From Leifsonia sp. Root4 (GTDB lineage Bacteria > Actinomycetota > Actinomycetes > Actinomycetales > Microbacteriaceae), in assembly GCF_001425085.1 (NCBI RefSeq), contig NZ_LMDN01000002.1, positions 335,796 to 399,795 of the forward strand: DNA of 64,000 bases, written 5' to 3'. Positions 18,272-26,309 of this stretch are shown piece after piece (the stretch's first letter is position 1; each line of letters begins with the position of its first letter). The notes beneath the pieces were generated by a model. That model was not told the DNA's origin. It saw only the letters and a program-made list of their open reading frames with translations, and searched no databases. The position numbers and the translations under genes were made by a program.

Positions 18272-19801
18272 CTAGACGCCCTCCGCCTCGCCCAGCTGGG
18301 CGCTCGTCGCGTCGGCTCCGTGACCGATGCGTGCGTAGACCTCGGGCTTCCTGCGCCGGATGCTGTACGCCCAGATCACGCCGATGACCCCGGGAAGGAT
18401 AGCGATCGCCGGCAGCACGAACGTCGTCGCCGTCGACTCGCTTTGGCCGAGCAGCACGTCGAAGTTACTGATGATGGTCACGAAGATCACGGCGAGCGCC
18501 ACCGCGGAGACGAGTGGGGCGATCAGGCGACTGCCGACGCCGACACCGCGGGAATCCTTGCGGAAGTATCCGATCACCGCGATGGAGACGACCGCCATCA
18601 GCAGGACGAGGCCGAGCGCACCGGTGTTGGTGAGCCAGGTGAACAGCGTGATCACCGGGTAGGGGCCGGATGCCGGATCCCACCCGGCCTCGGCGACGGC
18701 GAAGATCAGCACAACGACCGCGGCCACCACGGTCTGGGTGAGGGAGCCCGCCCACGGCGCGCCGCTGGAGGCGCGGACAGACGCCAGTTTGGCCGGCAGG
18801 ACGCCTTCACGCGCCAAGGAGAAGAGGTAGCGGGCGACGGCGTTGTGGAAGCTGACGAGCGCGGCGAAGATGCTCGTGATGAACAACACCGACATGATGT
18901 CGACCCAGATCGTGCCCATGTTCTGTGCCACGAAGCCGAAGAACAGCGGCGGCCCCGCCTCCTCGGCCGTGATGCCGCCGGGGTCGACGATCTTCTCGAC
19001 ACCGATGCCGAGCGCGAGTGCCCAGGAGGAGAGCGCGTAGAACACGCCGATCACGGCGACTGCGAGGAACGTGGCGCGCGGGATGGTGCGGCGCGGGTCC
19101 TTGGACTCCTCGCCATAGATGGCGGCCTGCTCGAATCCCATGAAGGCGGCGATGCCGAAGGCGAACACGGCACCGACGCCGGGAACGAACAGCGACGCCG
19201 GGCTCAGCGGCTCGGTCGAGAATCCGGAGGCCGGATTGGCGAACGCGACGACATCGAAGACGATCACGACGAGGAATTCGAGGGCGACGAGCACTCCGAG
19301 CACCTTGGCGGAGAGATCGACCCGGTTCACCCCCATGACGCCGACGATCGCGATGCCGACGAGCACGCCGACCCACCACGGCATGTCGAGGCCCGTCTTC
19401 TCGGCGACGAGCATCGACACCTGGAAACCGAACATCCCCCAGATGCCGATCTGCATCATGTTGTAGGCGACCAACGCGACGAGCGAGGCGCCGACGCCGG
19501 CCGGTCGGCCGATGCCCTGCGCCACATAGGCGTAGAACGCGCCGGCGTTGTTGATGAAGCGGCTCATCGCGGCGTAACCGATGGCGAAGATGGCGAGCGC
19601 CGCGGCGAGCAGCAGGAAGGAGACGGGGACGCCGGCCACATGGGTCACCGAGAAGGTGGACGTCACGCCGCCGGCGATGACCGTGAGCGGTGCGGACGCG
19701 GCGATGATGAGGAAGGCGACGGCCGGAACGCCGAGCTTGCGACGTTCGGATGCCGCGCCGGCCCGGGTGGCGGCGACGGTTGGCGAGGGTGAGCTGCTCA
19801 C
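18272..19801 (-). CDS. APC family amino acid/amine permease
   Basis: This 509-residue membrane protein has twelve to fourteen hydrophobic segments. It carries APC superfamily signatures near the N-terminus: FLIIAASAPLTVIAGG, with the unwound helix-1 glycines, and MGFEQAAIYGEES in helix 6. The GTG start at 19801 has AAAGGAG five bases upstream. The gene is divergent from the amine oxidase and shares a dyad-rich control region with it. Import of an aromatic amine such as tyramine, phenethylamine or dopamine fits the neighbours. Amino acid uptake is the alternative. Confidence 0.86.
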   Translation of the reverse strand: MSSSPSPTVAATRAGAASERRKLGVPAVAFLIIAASAPLTVIAGGVTSTFSVTHVAGVPVSFLLLAAALAIFAIGYAAMSRFINNAGAFYAYVAQGIGRPAGVGASLVALVAYNMMQIGIWGMFGFQVSMLVAEKTGLDMPWWVGVLVGIAIVGVMGVNRVDLSAKVLGVLVALEFLVVIVFDVVAFANPASGFSTEPLSPASLFVPGVGAVFAFGIAAFMGFEQAAIYGEESKDPRRTIPRATFLAVAVIGVFYALSSWALALGIGVEKIVDPGGITAEEAGPPLFFGFVAQNMGTIWVDIMSVLFITSIFAALVSFHNAVARYLFSLAREGVLPAKLASVRASSGAPWAGSLTQTVVAAVVVLIFAVAEAGWDPASGPYPVITLFTWLTNTGALGLVLLMAVVSIAVIGYFRKDSRGVGVGSRLIAPLVSAVALAVIFVTIISNFDVLLGQSESTATTFVLPAIAILPGVIGVIWAYSIRRRKPEVYARIGHGADATSAQLGEAEGV

Positions 19802-19860
19802 GGAATCTCCTTTGATTCGAGCGGGGCCGTGACAGGTCTCGCTCAGTGTGGGTATGCACC

Positions 19861-19966
19861 GAGTGTGCTCCGCCGCCGCCCTGCGCGCTGTGATGTGCGC
19901 GCACAGCACTTGACTGTGTGCGCGCGACGGGCGCGTCCCGCGCGCACAGTCAAGGGGAGCACACTC
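19861..19966. promoter_or_regulatory. Nested inverted repeats between APC permease and amine oxidase
   Basis: An outer perfect 11-bp inverted repeat, GAGTGTGCTCC / GGAGCACACTC, is at 19861-19871 and 19956-19966. Inside it lie a perfect 12-bp palindrome, TGTGCGCGCACA (19894-19905), and a further long dyad from CTTGACTGTG to CACAGTCAAG. The region drives two divergent genes, so these are candidate operators for the FeaR-like or GntR regulators. Confidence 0.5.
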
Positions 19967-20059
19967 GCAGACAAGAGGGCGTGCCCCGCGGAGCAGATAC
20001 TGGTGGAGGTAGCTATCGCAGCGCCGCCCATCCTGGCGCCGCACCTCGAAGGAACTGCA

Positions 20060-22087
20060 ATGTCGCACACGCCCGAAAACCTGCTCTCGTCCGCAACCGC
20101 ACACAGCCACGGCACAGCCTCGAGCGAGCCCGGCGAGGTCCGGCATCCGCTCGATCCCCTGACCGCGGCAGAGCTCACGAGCGGCCGCGCGATCCTCCTC
20201 GCCGCTGGCCTGCTGGGCGAGACCGTGCGCTGCGCCCAGGTGCTGCCGGTCGAGCCAGAGAAGGACGTCGTCGCCACGTTCACCGATGGCGACCCGATCG
20301 AACGCCGCGTGCACTACGTGCTTCTCGACACCGCAACCGGCACGGCATCCGAGGCGGTCGTGTCGATCACGGCCGACAGCGTGGTCGAGCACACAACACT
20401 CGGCAACGACCAGCCGCCGTACGGCCAGCCGCAGTACCTCTTCGAGGAGTACGACCGCGCCGCCGAGATCGCCAAGGCCTCACCGGAGTGGCGGGCGGCG
20501 ATGACCCGTCGCGGCCTCGCCGACCGCATCGAGCTGGCGTTCTGCGCCCCGCTGGCACCCGGCTTCTTCGGCCGCGACGACGAGGTCGGGCGCCGAGTCA
20601 TCCGCTCGCTCACCTTCCTGCGCGACACTGAGCTCGACAGCCCGTGGGCGCACCCCGTCGAGGGTCTCATCGTGCACATCGACCTCACCGCCAACAGCGT
20701 GATCCGCGTCGAGGACGAGGGCGATGTTCCCGTCCCGGCCGCCTCGGGCAACTATGGGGCGGATGCCGTCGGCCCGGCCCGCACATCACTCAAGCCGATC
20801 GAAATCACCCAACCGGACGGCCCGAGCTTCCACGTCGACGGCTCCCACGTGGAGTGGGAGAACTGGAAGTTCCGCGTCGGATTCAACGCCCGCGAGGGGC
20901 TCGTGCTGAACTCGGTGAGCTTCCGTGACGGTGACGAGGACCGGCAGGTGCTGCACCGGGCGAGCGTGCCTGAGATGGTCGTTCCCTACGGCGACACCAC
21001 GGCGACGCGATTCTGGATCAGCTACTTCGACGCGGGCGAGTACCTGCTCGGCAAGAACGCCAACTCGCTCGCACTCGGCTGCGACTGCCTCGGCGTCATC
21101 CACTACTTCGACGGCGTCGTCGCCGACGATCACGGCCACCCGGTGAAGATCCCGCAGGTCGTCTGCATGCACGAGGAGGACTACGGGATCCTCTGGAAGC
21201 ACACCGACCTCAACGGTACGAGCGAGGTGCGCCGCAGCCGCCGGCTCGTCGTCAGCTACTTCTCCACCATCGGCAACTACGATTACGGCTTCTTCTGGTA
21301 CTTCTACCTCGACGGCACCATCCAGGTGGAGGCCAAGGCCACCGGCATCGTCTTCGCCGGCGCCGGGCACCCGGGCGAGCGGAACCCGCACGCACCAGAG
21401 ATCGCACCCGGCGTCTTCGCTCCCGTGCACCAGCACCTGTTCTGCGCGCGCCTGGACGTCGCAATCGACGGCGAAGACAACGTGCTGCACGAGGTGGACG
21501 TCGTCGGCATCCCGACAGGAGAGAATAACCCTTACGGCAACGCCTTCACGTGGGAGAGCACCCCACTCACGAGCGAACTGCAGGCGCAGCGCCTCGCGGC
21601 CCCTGCCGCCGGCCGCACCTGGGAGGTGCAGAGCGCGCACCGCACCAACCATGTCGGCGGGCCGACCGCGTACCGACTGCACCCACAGGGTGGTCCGACG
21701 CTGATGGCCCAACCGGAGTCGACGGTGCACGCCCGTGCGAACTTCGCCACCAAGCACCTCTGGGGCACGGCGTTCGACGCCGCGGAGCGCTTCCCGGCCG
21801 GCGACTACCCCAACGCTCACCAGGGTGGCGACGGACTGCCCCGCTGGACGGCGGCCGATCGCGACCTCGACGGCACCGACATCGTGCTCTGGCACGTCTT
21901 CGGCCCGACCCACGTTCCGCGCCCGGAAGACTGGCCGATCATGCCCGTCGACTACTCCGGCTTCCTGCTCAAGCCGCACGGCTTCCTCGACCGCAACCCC
22001 GCGCTGGACCTGCCGGACGGCGCGGCCACGGCGGCGGCAGGCGCCTGTTCGAGCACGGGCGGCGGCGACTGCCACTGCGAGCACTGA
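20060..22087 (+). CDS. tynA: Copper amine oxidase (topaquinone; aromatic amine type)
   Basis: It oxidises primary amines such as tyramine or phenethylamine to the aldehyde, with NH3 and H2O2, using Cu(II) and a self-made topaquinone. The 675-residue protein shows the cofactor Tyr407 in TIGNYDYG and the catalytic base Asp324 in YFDAGEY. The copper ligands are His457 and His459 (HQH) and His618 in GPTHVPRPEDWP. There is no signal peptide, so it is probably cytosolic, as in related actinobacterial enzymes. The ATG follows GAAGGA. The C-terminus ends in an unusual CHCEH. It precedes an aldehyde dehydrogenase that would oxidise its product. Confidence 0.95.
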   Translation: MSHTPENLLSSATAHSHGTASSEPGEVRHPLDPLTAAELTSGRAILLAAGLLGETVRCAQVLPVEPEKDVVATFTDGDPIERRVHYVLLDTATGTASEAVVSITADSVVEHTTLGNDQPPYGQPQYLFEEYDRAAEIAKASPEWRAAMTRRGLADRIELAFCAPLAPGFFGRDDEVGRRVIRSLTFLRDTELDSPWAHPVEGLIVHIDLTANSVIRVEDEGDVPVPAASGNYGADAVGPARTSLKPIEITQPDGPSFHVDGSHVEWENWKFRVGFNAREGLVLNSVSFRDGDEDRQVLHRASVPEMVVPYGDTTATRFWISYFDAGEYLLGKNANSLALGCDCLGVIHYFDGVVADDHGHPVKIPQVVCMHEEDYGILWKHTDLNGTSEVRRSRRLVVSYFSTIGNYDYGFFWYFYLDGTIQVEAKATGIVFAGAGHPGERNPHAPEIAPGVFAPVHQHLFCARLDVAIDGEDNVLHEVDVVGIPTGENNPYGNAFTWESTPLTSELQAQRLAAPAAGRTWEVQSAHRTNHVGGPTAYRLHPQGGPTLMAQPESTVHARANFATKHLWGTAFDAAERFPAGDYPNAHQGGDGLPRWTAADRDLDGTDIVLWHVFGPTHVPRPEDWPIMPVDYSGFLLKPHGFLDRNPALDLPDGAATAAAGACSSTGGGDCHCEH

Positions 22088-22218
22088 GCGACACCGCCGT
22101 TCCGGCCCCGCGTACATCCATCGGTGTATGCGGGGCCGCACACATACCGCACCGCGGTACCACGCACGCGGGCCGCGCGGCCGATGTGGTGGCTCAGGGT
22201 GCTTCCTACCGTTGAGTA

Positions 22219-23076
22219 GTGCTCTTTTCTCCCGCAACCCCCGCCTCCTCCTCTCTGACCCCGTGGCTCCGGCATCCGGCTGCAGCCGCCATGCGGCTCG
22301 GCGGTGCCGTCACGCTCGTGCTCGCCCTCGGCATGATGTGGTCGGCGCGCATCGTGTTCGATGGCAACACCTATGTGAGCGGCCTCGGCGCGCACAGCGA
22401 GATCACCGCCGTGGCCTTCAACATCTCGCTCGGTCTGGTGGCCGCCGGCGGTGCGCTCTGCGCGGGCGGCCTCTGGGGGCCCGGCAGAGGACGCGGCCTG
22501 CTCGGTGCGTGGGCGGTGAGCACCAGCCTCCTCGCAGCCAGTTCGATGTTCGCCGTCGGAGCAACGGTTCCCTGCAGCACCAGCTGCCCCATTCCGCTGA
22601 CCCCGGCAGCCGGCATGCAAGACCTCGTTCACACGACGGCCGCCGTCATCGGTTTCGCCTTCGCCGGGGTCGCGATCCTGCAGACCCTCCGCATCGATCG
22701 CAGCTACGCCCTGCTGGCCGCGCCCAGCATCCTGCTCGTGATCGTCGCATCGGCCACCGGCGGCATCCTCTCGCTCGCCGGTGCCGCCACGGCGCTCGGC
22801 GGTTGGCTGGAGCTCATCGCGACGACCGCCGCCCTGCTCTGGCTCGCCGGGGTCGCCGCCGTCACGCATCGCCGGGTGATCGCAGCGGATGCCGTTCGCG
22901 CATCGTCAACTCTTGTGCCGCATCGGTCAAAGCCGTGCTGCGATGCCGACCTATCGTGGGGACAGACCGGACTCACAGTGGAGGACCCATGCACAGCTAC
23001 GACACACTTCTCGCGGCAATCACCGCGCAGCACGGATCGACGCGCGAGGTCCATGATCCCGCGACCGGTGCACTGA
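22219..23076 (+). CDS. DUF998-type multipass membrane protein
   Basis: The product has up to 285 residues with six hydrophobic segments near 27-47, 65-85, 95-115, 135-155, 165-190 and 195-215. The pattern of a helix, a polar SGLGAHSEIT stretch and paired helices fits the DUF998 group of unknown function. The GTG start has TACCGT at exactly -12 to -7, so the mRNA is probably leaderless. The 3' end overlaps the next gene by 88 bases in another frame, and the last 60 residues are hydrophilic and poorly conserved-looking. It sits between two genes of amine catabolism, but a role there is not evident. Confidence 0.6.
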   Translation: MLFSPATPASSSLTPWLRHPAAAAMRLGGAVTLVLALGMMWSARIVFDGNTYVSGLGAHSEITAVAFNISLGLVAAGGALCAGGLWGPGRGRGLLGAWAVSTSLLAASSMFAVGATVPCSTSCPIPLTPAAGMQDLVHTTAAVIGFAFAGVAILQTLRIDRSYALLAAPSILLVIVASATGGILSLAGAATALGGWLELIATTAALLWLAGVAAVTHRRVIAADAVRASSTLVPHRSKPCCDADLSWGQTGLTVEDPCTATTHFSRQSPRSTDRRARSMIPRPVH

Positions 23077-24401
23077 TCGGCACCGCCCCTCTGCAGGATG
23101 TCGCAGAGCTCGAGGCGGCGATCGATCGAGCGGTCGCCGCGCAGACCGCGTGGGCCGCGCTGGCAGACGAGGAACGCAGCCGTTACCTGCACCGCGCCGC
23201 CGACGCCATCGAGGCCGCGGCCGAGCCGCTCGCCGAGCTGCTGTCGCGCGAGCAGGGGAAGCCGCTGAACGGCCCGAACGCGCGTTTCGAGGTCGGCGCA
23301 TGCGCCGTCTGGTTGCGTGCCGCGGCGGACACCCCCCTGCCCGTCGAGGTGATCGTCGACGACGGCGAGAACTACGCAGAACTGCACCATCGCCCGATCG
23401 GCGTGGTCGGCGCCATCTCCCCGTGGAACTGGCCGATGATGATCTCCATCTGGCAGATCGCTCCGTCGCTGCGCATGGGCAACACGGTCGTCGCCAAGCC
23501 GGCCGAGACGACGACCCTCTCCGGCCTCGCCCTGGTGGCGGTCATGAACCAGGTGCTGCCCGATGGCGTGTTGAACATCGTCGCCGGCCCCGGCAGCACC
23601 GTCGGTGACGCCCTCACGAGGAGCCCACGCGTGGGCAAGATCATGTTCACCGGCTCGACCGGGGTCGGCAAGCGCATCATCGAGGCGAGCGCGCACAACG
23701 TGACGCGACTGACCTTGGAGCTCGGCGGCAATGATGCCGGCATCGTGCTGCCCGACGTGGATGCCGCGGCGATCGCCGCCGACCTGTTCTGGGGCGCGTT
23801 CATCAACACCGGCCAGACGTGTGCCGCCCTCAAGCGGCTCTACGTGCACGACGCCGTCTACGACGACGTTCTCGAGCATCTCGTCGCCTTCGCCAAAGAC
23901 ATGCCGATGGGTGTCGGCCTCGACGAACAGAACGTGCTCGGCCCGCTGCAGAACCGCGGTCAGTACGAGATCGTCGACCGCCTCGTCGAATCGGCCAAGG
24001 CCTCCGGCGCGCGCGTCGTTCTCGGCGGGGACCCCGACCACGGCGCCGTCGGCAACTTCTACCCGACAACGATCGTCGCCGACATCGATCCGCACAACGA
24101 GCTCGTCACCGAGGAGCAGTTCGGCCCGGCCCTGCCGGTGATCCGCTACTCAGACCTCGATGACGTGATCGCTCTGGCCAACGAGCTGGAGTTCGGACTC
24201 GGCGCCTCAGTGTGGTCCGCCGATCGCGACGCGGCCAGGACGATCGCGGCACGCCTGGAGGCGGGAACGGTGTGGATCAACTCACACGGCGGCCTGCACC
24301 CCATGGTGCCATTCGGCGGCGCGAAGCAGTCGGGCTACGGCCGGGAGTTCGGCGTCGCCGGGCTGAAGGCCGTCGCTGAACCGCAGGTCGTCAGCGGCTA
24401 G
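22989..24401 (+). CDS. Aldehyde dehydrogenase, likely arylacetaldehyde oxidising
   Basis: It is an NAD(P)-dependent aldehyde dehydrogenase of 470 residues. It has SPWNWPMM near 144, catalytic Glu244 in LELGGNDAG and Cys278 in NTGQTCAAL. The ATG follows GGAGG at ideal spacing. Its place after the amine oxidase suggests oxidation of (4-hydroxy)phenylacetaldehyde to the arylacetate, a FeaB-like role. The protein family also contains succinate-semialdehyde dehydrogenases and others, so substrate is inferred from context. The start lies inside the 3' end of the preceding membrane-protein gene. Confidence 0.85.
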   Translation: MHSYDTLLAAITAQHGSTREVHDPATGALIGTAPLQDVAELEAAIDRAVAAQTAWAALADEERSRYLHRAADAIEAAAEPLAELLSREQGKPLNGPNARFEVGACAVWLRAAADTPLPVEVIVDDGENYAELHHRPIGVVGAISPWNWPMMISIWQIAPSLRMGNTVVAKPAETTTLSGLALVAVMNQVLPDGVLNIVAGPGSTVGDALTRSPRVGKIMFTGSTGVGKRIIEASAHNVTRLTLELGGNDAGIVLPDVDAAAIAADLFWGAFINTGQTCAALKRLYVHDAVYDDVLEHLVAFAKDMPMGVGLDEQNVLGPLQNRGQYEIVDRLVESAKASGARVVLGGDPDHGAVGNFYPTTIVADIDPHNELVTEEQFGPALPVIRYSDLDDVIALANELEFGLGASVWSADRDAARTIAARLEAGTVWINSHGGLHPMVPFGGAKQSGYGREFGVAGLKAVAEPQVVSG

Positions 24402-24478
24402 ATCGCCACGCCCGTGGCGAGGGTGCGTGCATGCCGCGCGCCCTCGCCTCGTTGACGTTCTCCCCACACGGCCGCGCC

Positions 24479-24490
24479 ATCGTATACGAT
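24479..24490. promoter_or_regulatory. Perfect palindromic operator before hpaH
   Basis: ATCGTATACGAT is a perfect 12-bp palindrome 63 bases before the hpaH start. It matches the sites at 17063 and 29121 and fits the GTATAC-centred operators of FadR/VanR-type GntR regulators. The GntR protein at 30691 is the natural candidate to bind it. Confidence 0.6.
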
Positions 24491-24553
24491 CGCACTGACG
24501 CAGCAAGCAACGTGTCGCCGACAAGGCAGTCACCGACAAAGGAATGGTGCCCA

Positions 24554-25339
24554 GTGCTGGAACCCTCACGAATCGCGGCCATTGCCGACGAACTTCTCGA
24601 TGCTCATGAGACGCGGGGCATCGTGCCGCTGCTGACCGCACGCAACCCCGACATGACCGTCGAGGACGCCTACGCCGTGCAGAGCCTCTGGGCCGAGCGC
24701 CGCGCGGCATCCGGCCACCGCATCGTCGGCAGGAAGATCGGCCTCACCTCCAAAGTGATGCAGGTCGCGACCGGCATCACCGAACCCGACTACGGCGTGA
24801 TCTTCGACGACATGGTCTACGAGAACGGCTCGACGATCCCCTTCGACGACTTCTCGAATGTGCGCATCGAGGTCGAGCTGGCCTTCGTGCTGGCGAAGCC
24901 GCTGAGCGGCCCGCACTGCACCGTCTTCGACGTGCTCTCCGCCACCGACTACGTCGTCCCGGCTCTCGAGATCCTCAACTCGCACATTGAGATGGCCGGC
25001 CGCACGATCGTCGACACGATCTCCGACAACGCCGCGATGGGCGCCATGGTGATGGGCGGCAACCCGGTGAAGGTGGATGCCGTCGACCTGCGTTGGATCG
25101 GCGCTCTGCTCTACCGCAACCAGACCATTGAGGAATCGGGGGTCGCGGCCGCGGTGCTGAACCACCCCGCGAATGGCGTGGCCTGGCTCGCGAACAAGCT
25201 CGCCCAGCACGGCTCCAGCCTCGCGGCCGGCGACATCGTGTTGGCCGGATCCTTCACCCGCCCGATGTGGGTGGAGCGCGGCGACACCGTGCACGCGGAC
25301 TACGGACAGCTGGGGGCGATCACGTGCCGATTCGAGTAG
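24554..25339 (+). CDS. hpaH: 2-oxohepta-3-ene-1,7-dioate hydratase
   Basis: HpaH adds water to 2-oxohept-3-ene-1,7-dioate, giving 2,4-dihydroxyhept-2-enedioate in homoprotocatechuate meta-cleavage. The 261-residue length fits. Family signatures are GRKIGLTSKVMQ near 60, EPDYGVIFDDM near 77 and VEVELAF with its metal-binding acids near 105. PALEILNSHIEM follows near 135. The GTG start at 24554 gives the expected N-terminus, although AAAGGA is 11 bases away. The gene overlaps hpaI by 16 bases, so the two are cotranslated. An operator palindrome lies upstream. Confidence 0.9.
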   Translation: MLEPSRIAAIADELLDAHETRGIVPLLTARNPDMTVEDAYAVQSLWAERRAASGHRIVGRKIGLTSKVMQVATGITEPDYGVIFDDMVYENGSTIPFDDFSNVRIEVELAFVLAKPLSGPHCTVFDVLSATDYVVPALEILNSHIEMAGRTIVDTISDNAAMGAMVMGGNPVKVDAVDLRWIGALLYRNQTIEESGVAAAVLNHPANGVAWLANKLAQHGSSLAAGDIVLAGSFTRPMWVERGDTVHADYGQLGAITCRFE

Positions 25340-26148
25340 ACGGCGGATTCACCCCGGGCGGCGAGCCGACGCTCCGCGATGTGCTCGCCGGCGCCGACCG
25401 CGCCCAGATCGGCCTGTGGGTCTGCTCCGGCAGCCCGGTCGCGGCCGAGATCTGTGCGGGAAGCGGCGTCGATTGGCTGCTCATCGACGCCGAACACGCG
25501 CCGAACGGGCTGGAATCGATCCTCGCGCAGCTGCAGGCCGTCGCTGCCTACCCGGTGACCCCACTCGTGCGGGCACCGATCGGCGACACCGTCATCATCA
25601 AGCAGCTGCTCGATCTCGGAGCGAAGAACCTGCTGATCCCGATGGTCGACAGCGCCGAACAGGCGGCGGGCCTCGTGGCCGCCACACGCTACCCACCGGC
25701 CGGTGTGCGCGGGGTCGGCTCTGCGCTGGCGCGTGCGTCGCGCTGGAACCGCATCGACGACTATCTCGGCGGCGCGGCAGACCTGGTGTCACTCTTCGTG
25801 CAGGTCGAGACGGCGACCGCCGTCGACAACGTTGCCGCGATCGCGGCGGTCGACGGCGTGGACGGGTTGTTCATCGGGCCATCCGACCTCGCCGCATCGA
25901 TGGGCTTCCTCGGCCGGCAGGATCACCCGGAGGTCGTCGCGGCCGTCGAGCACTGCATCCGCGAGGTGAAAGCGGCGGGCAAGCCCGTCGGCGTCAATGC
26001 CTTCGCGCCCGCGACCGCCGATCGCTACATCGCTGCCGGAGCCGATTTCGTCTCGGTCGGGGCCGACGTGGCGCTGTTGGCGCGGGCCTCGGAGGCTCTC
26101 GCCGCGCGCTACATCGCGCCGAGCGGCGACGAGCGCGCCAGCTACTGA
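25324..26148 (+). CDS. hpaI: 2,4-dihydroxyhept-2-enedioate aldolase
   Basis: HpaI is a class II aldolase that splits 4-hydroxy-2-oxoheptane-1,7-dioate into pyruvate and succinate semialdehyde. The 274-residue protein shows the HpcH/HpaI barrel: DWLLIDAEHAPNG, the substrate-binding Arg in VRAPIGD, and metal ligands Glu in QVETATA and Asp in IGPSDLAASMG. The GTG start overlaps the end of hpaH. Succinate semialdehyde made here can be used by the dehydrogenase at 9984-11480. HpcH-like aldolases act on related 2-oxo acids, but the neighbouring hpaH makes this assignment firm. Confidence 0.93.
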   Translation: MPIRVDGGFTPGGEPTLRDVLAGADRAQIGLWVCSGSPVAAEICAGSGVDWLLIDAEHAPNGLESILAQLQAVAAYPVTPLVRAPIGDTVIIKQLLDLGAKNLLIPMVDSAEQAAGLVAATRYPPAGVRGVGSALARASRWNRIDDYLGGAADLVSLFVQVETATAVDNVAAIAAVDGVDGLFIGPSDLAASMGFLGRQDHPEVVAAVEHCIREVKAAGKPVGVNAFAPATADRYIAAGADFVSVGADVALLARASEALAARYIAPSGDERASY

Positions 26149-26309
26149 CCGGCGCTGTAGAGCTACCGCGCTGTGCTTTAGACTGATCGCGTCAGACGGC
26201 AGTGCCGTCGCGTTCTCAAAAGGGACGCTGAGCGATGGTGTGCACCGCAGCACAGTCCTCGTGAGACATATACGGACGTAGAAACCCGCGATATGCCTCA
26301 AGGATCACC

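Noticed and set aside
18140-19792. 550-codon plus-strand frame opposite the APC permease
   Set aside because: Charged, Asp/His/Arg-rich shadow of hydrophobic transmembrane codons.
24479-24490. Palindrome considered only as a restriction-type chance site
   Set aside because: Two related sites at 17063 and 29121 in the right promoters make an operator more likely than chance.
26149-26309. Promoter or riboswitch before the ThDP gene at 26310
   Set aside because: No convincing thiamine-box or stem pattern was found in this 161-base gap; only a ribosome site is clear.
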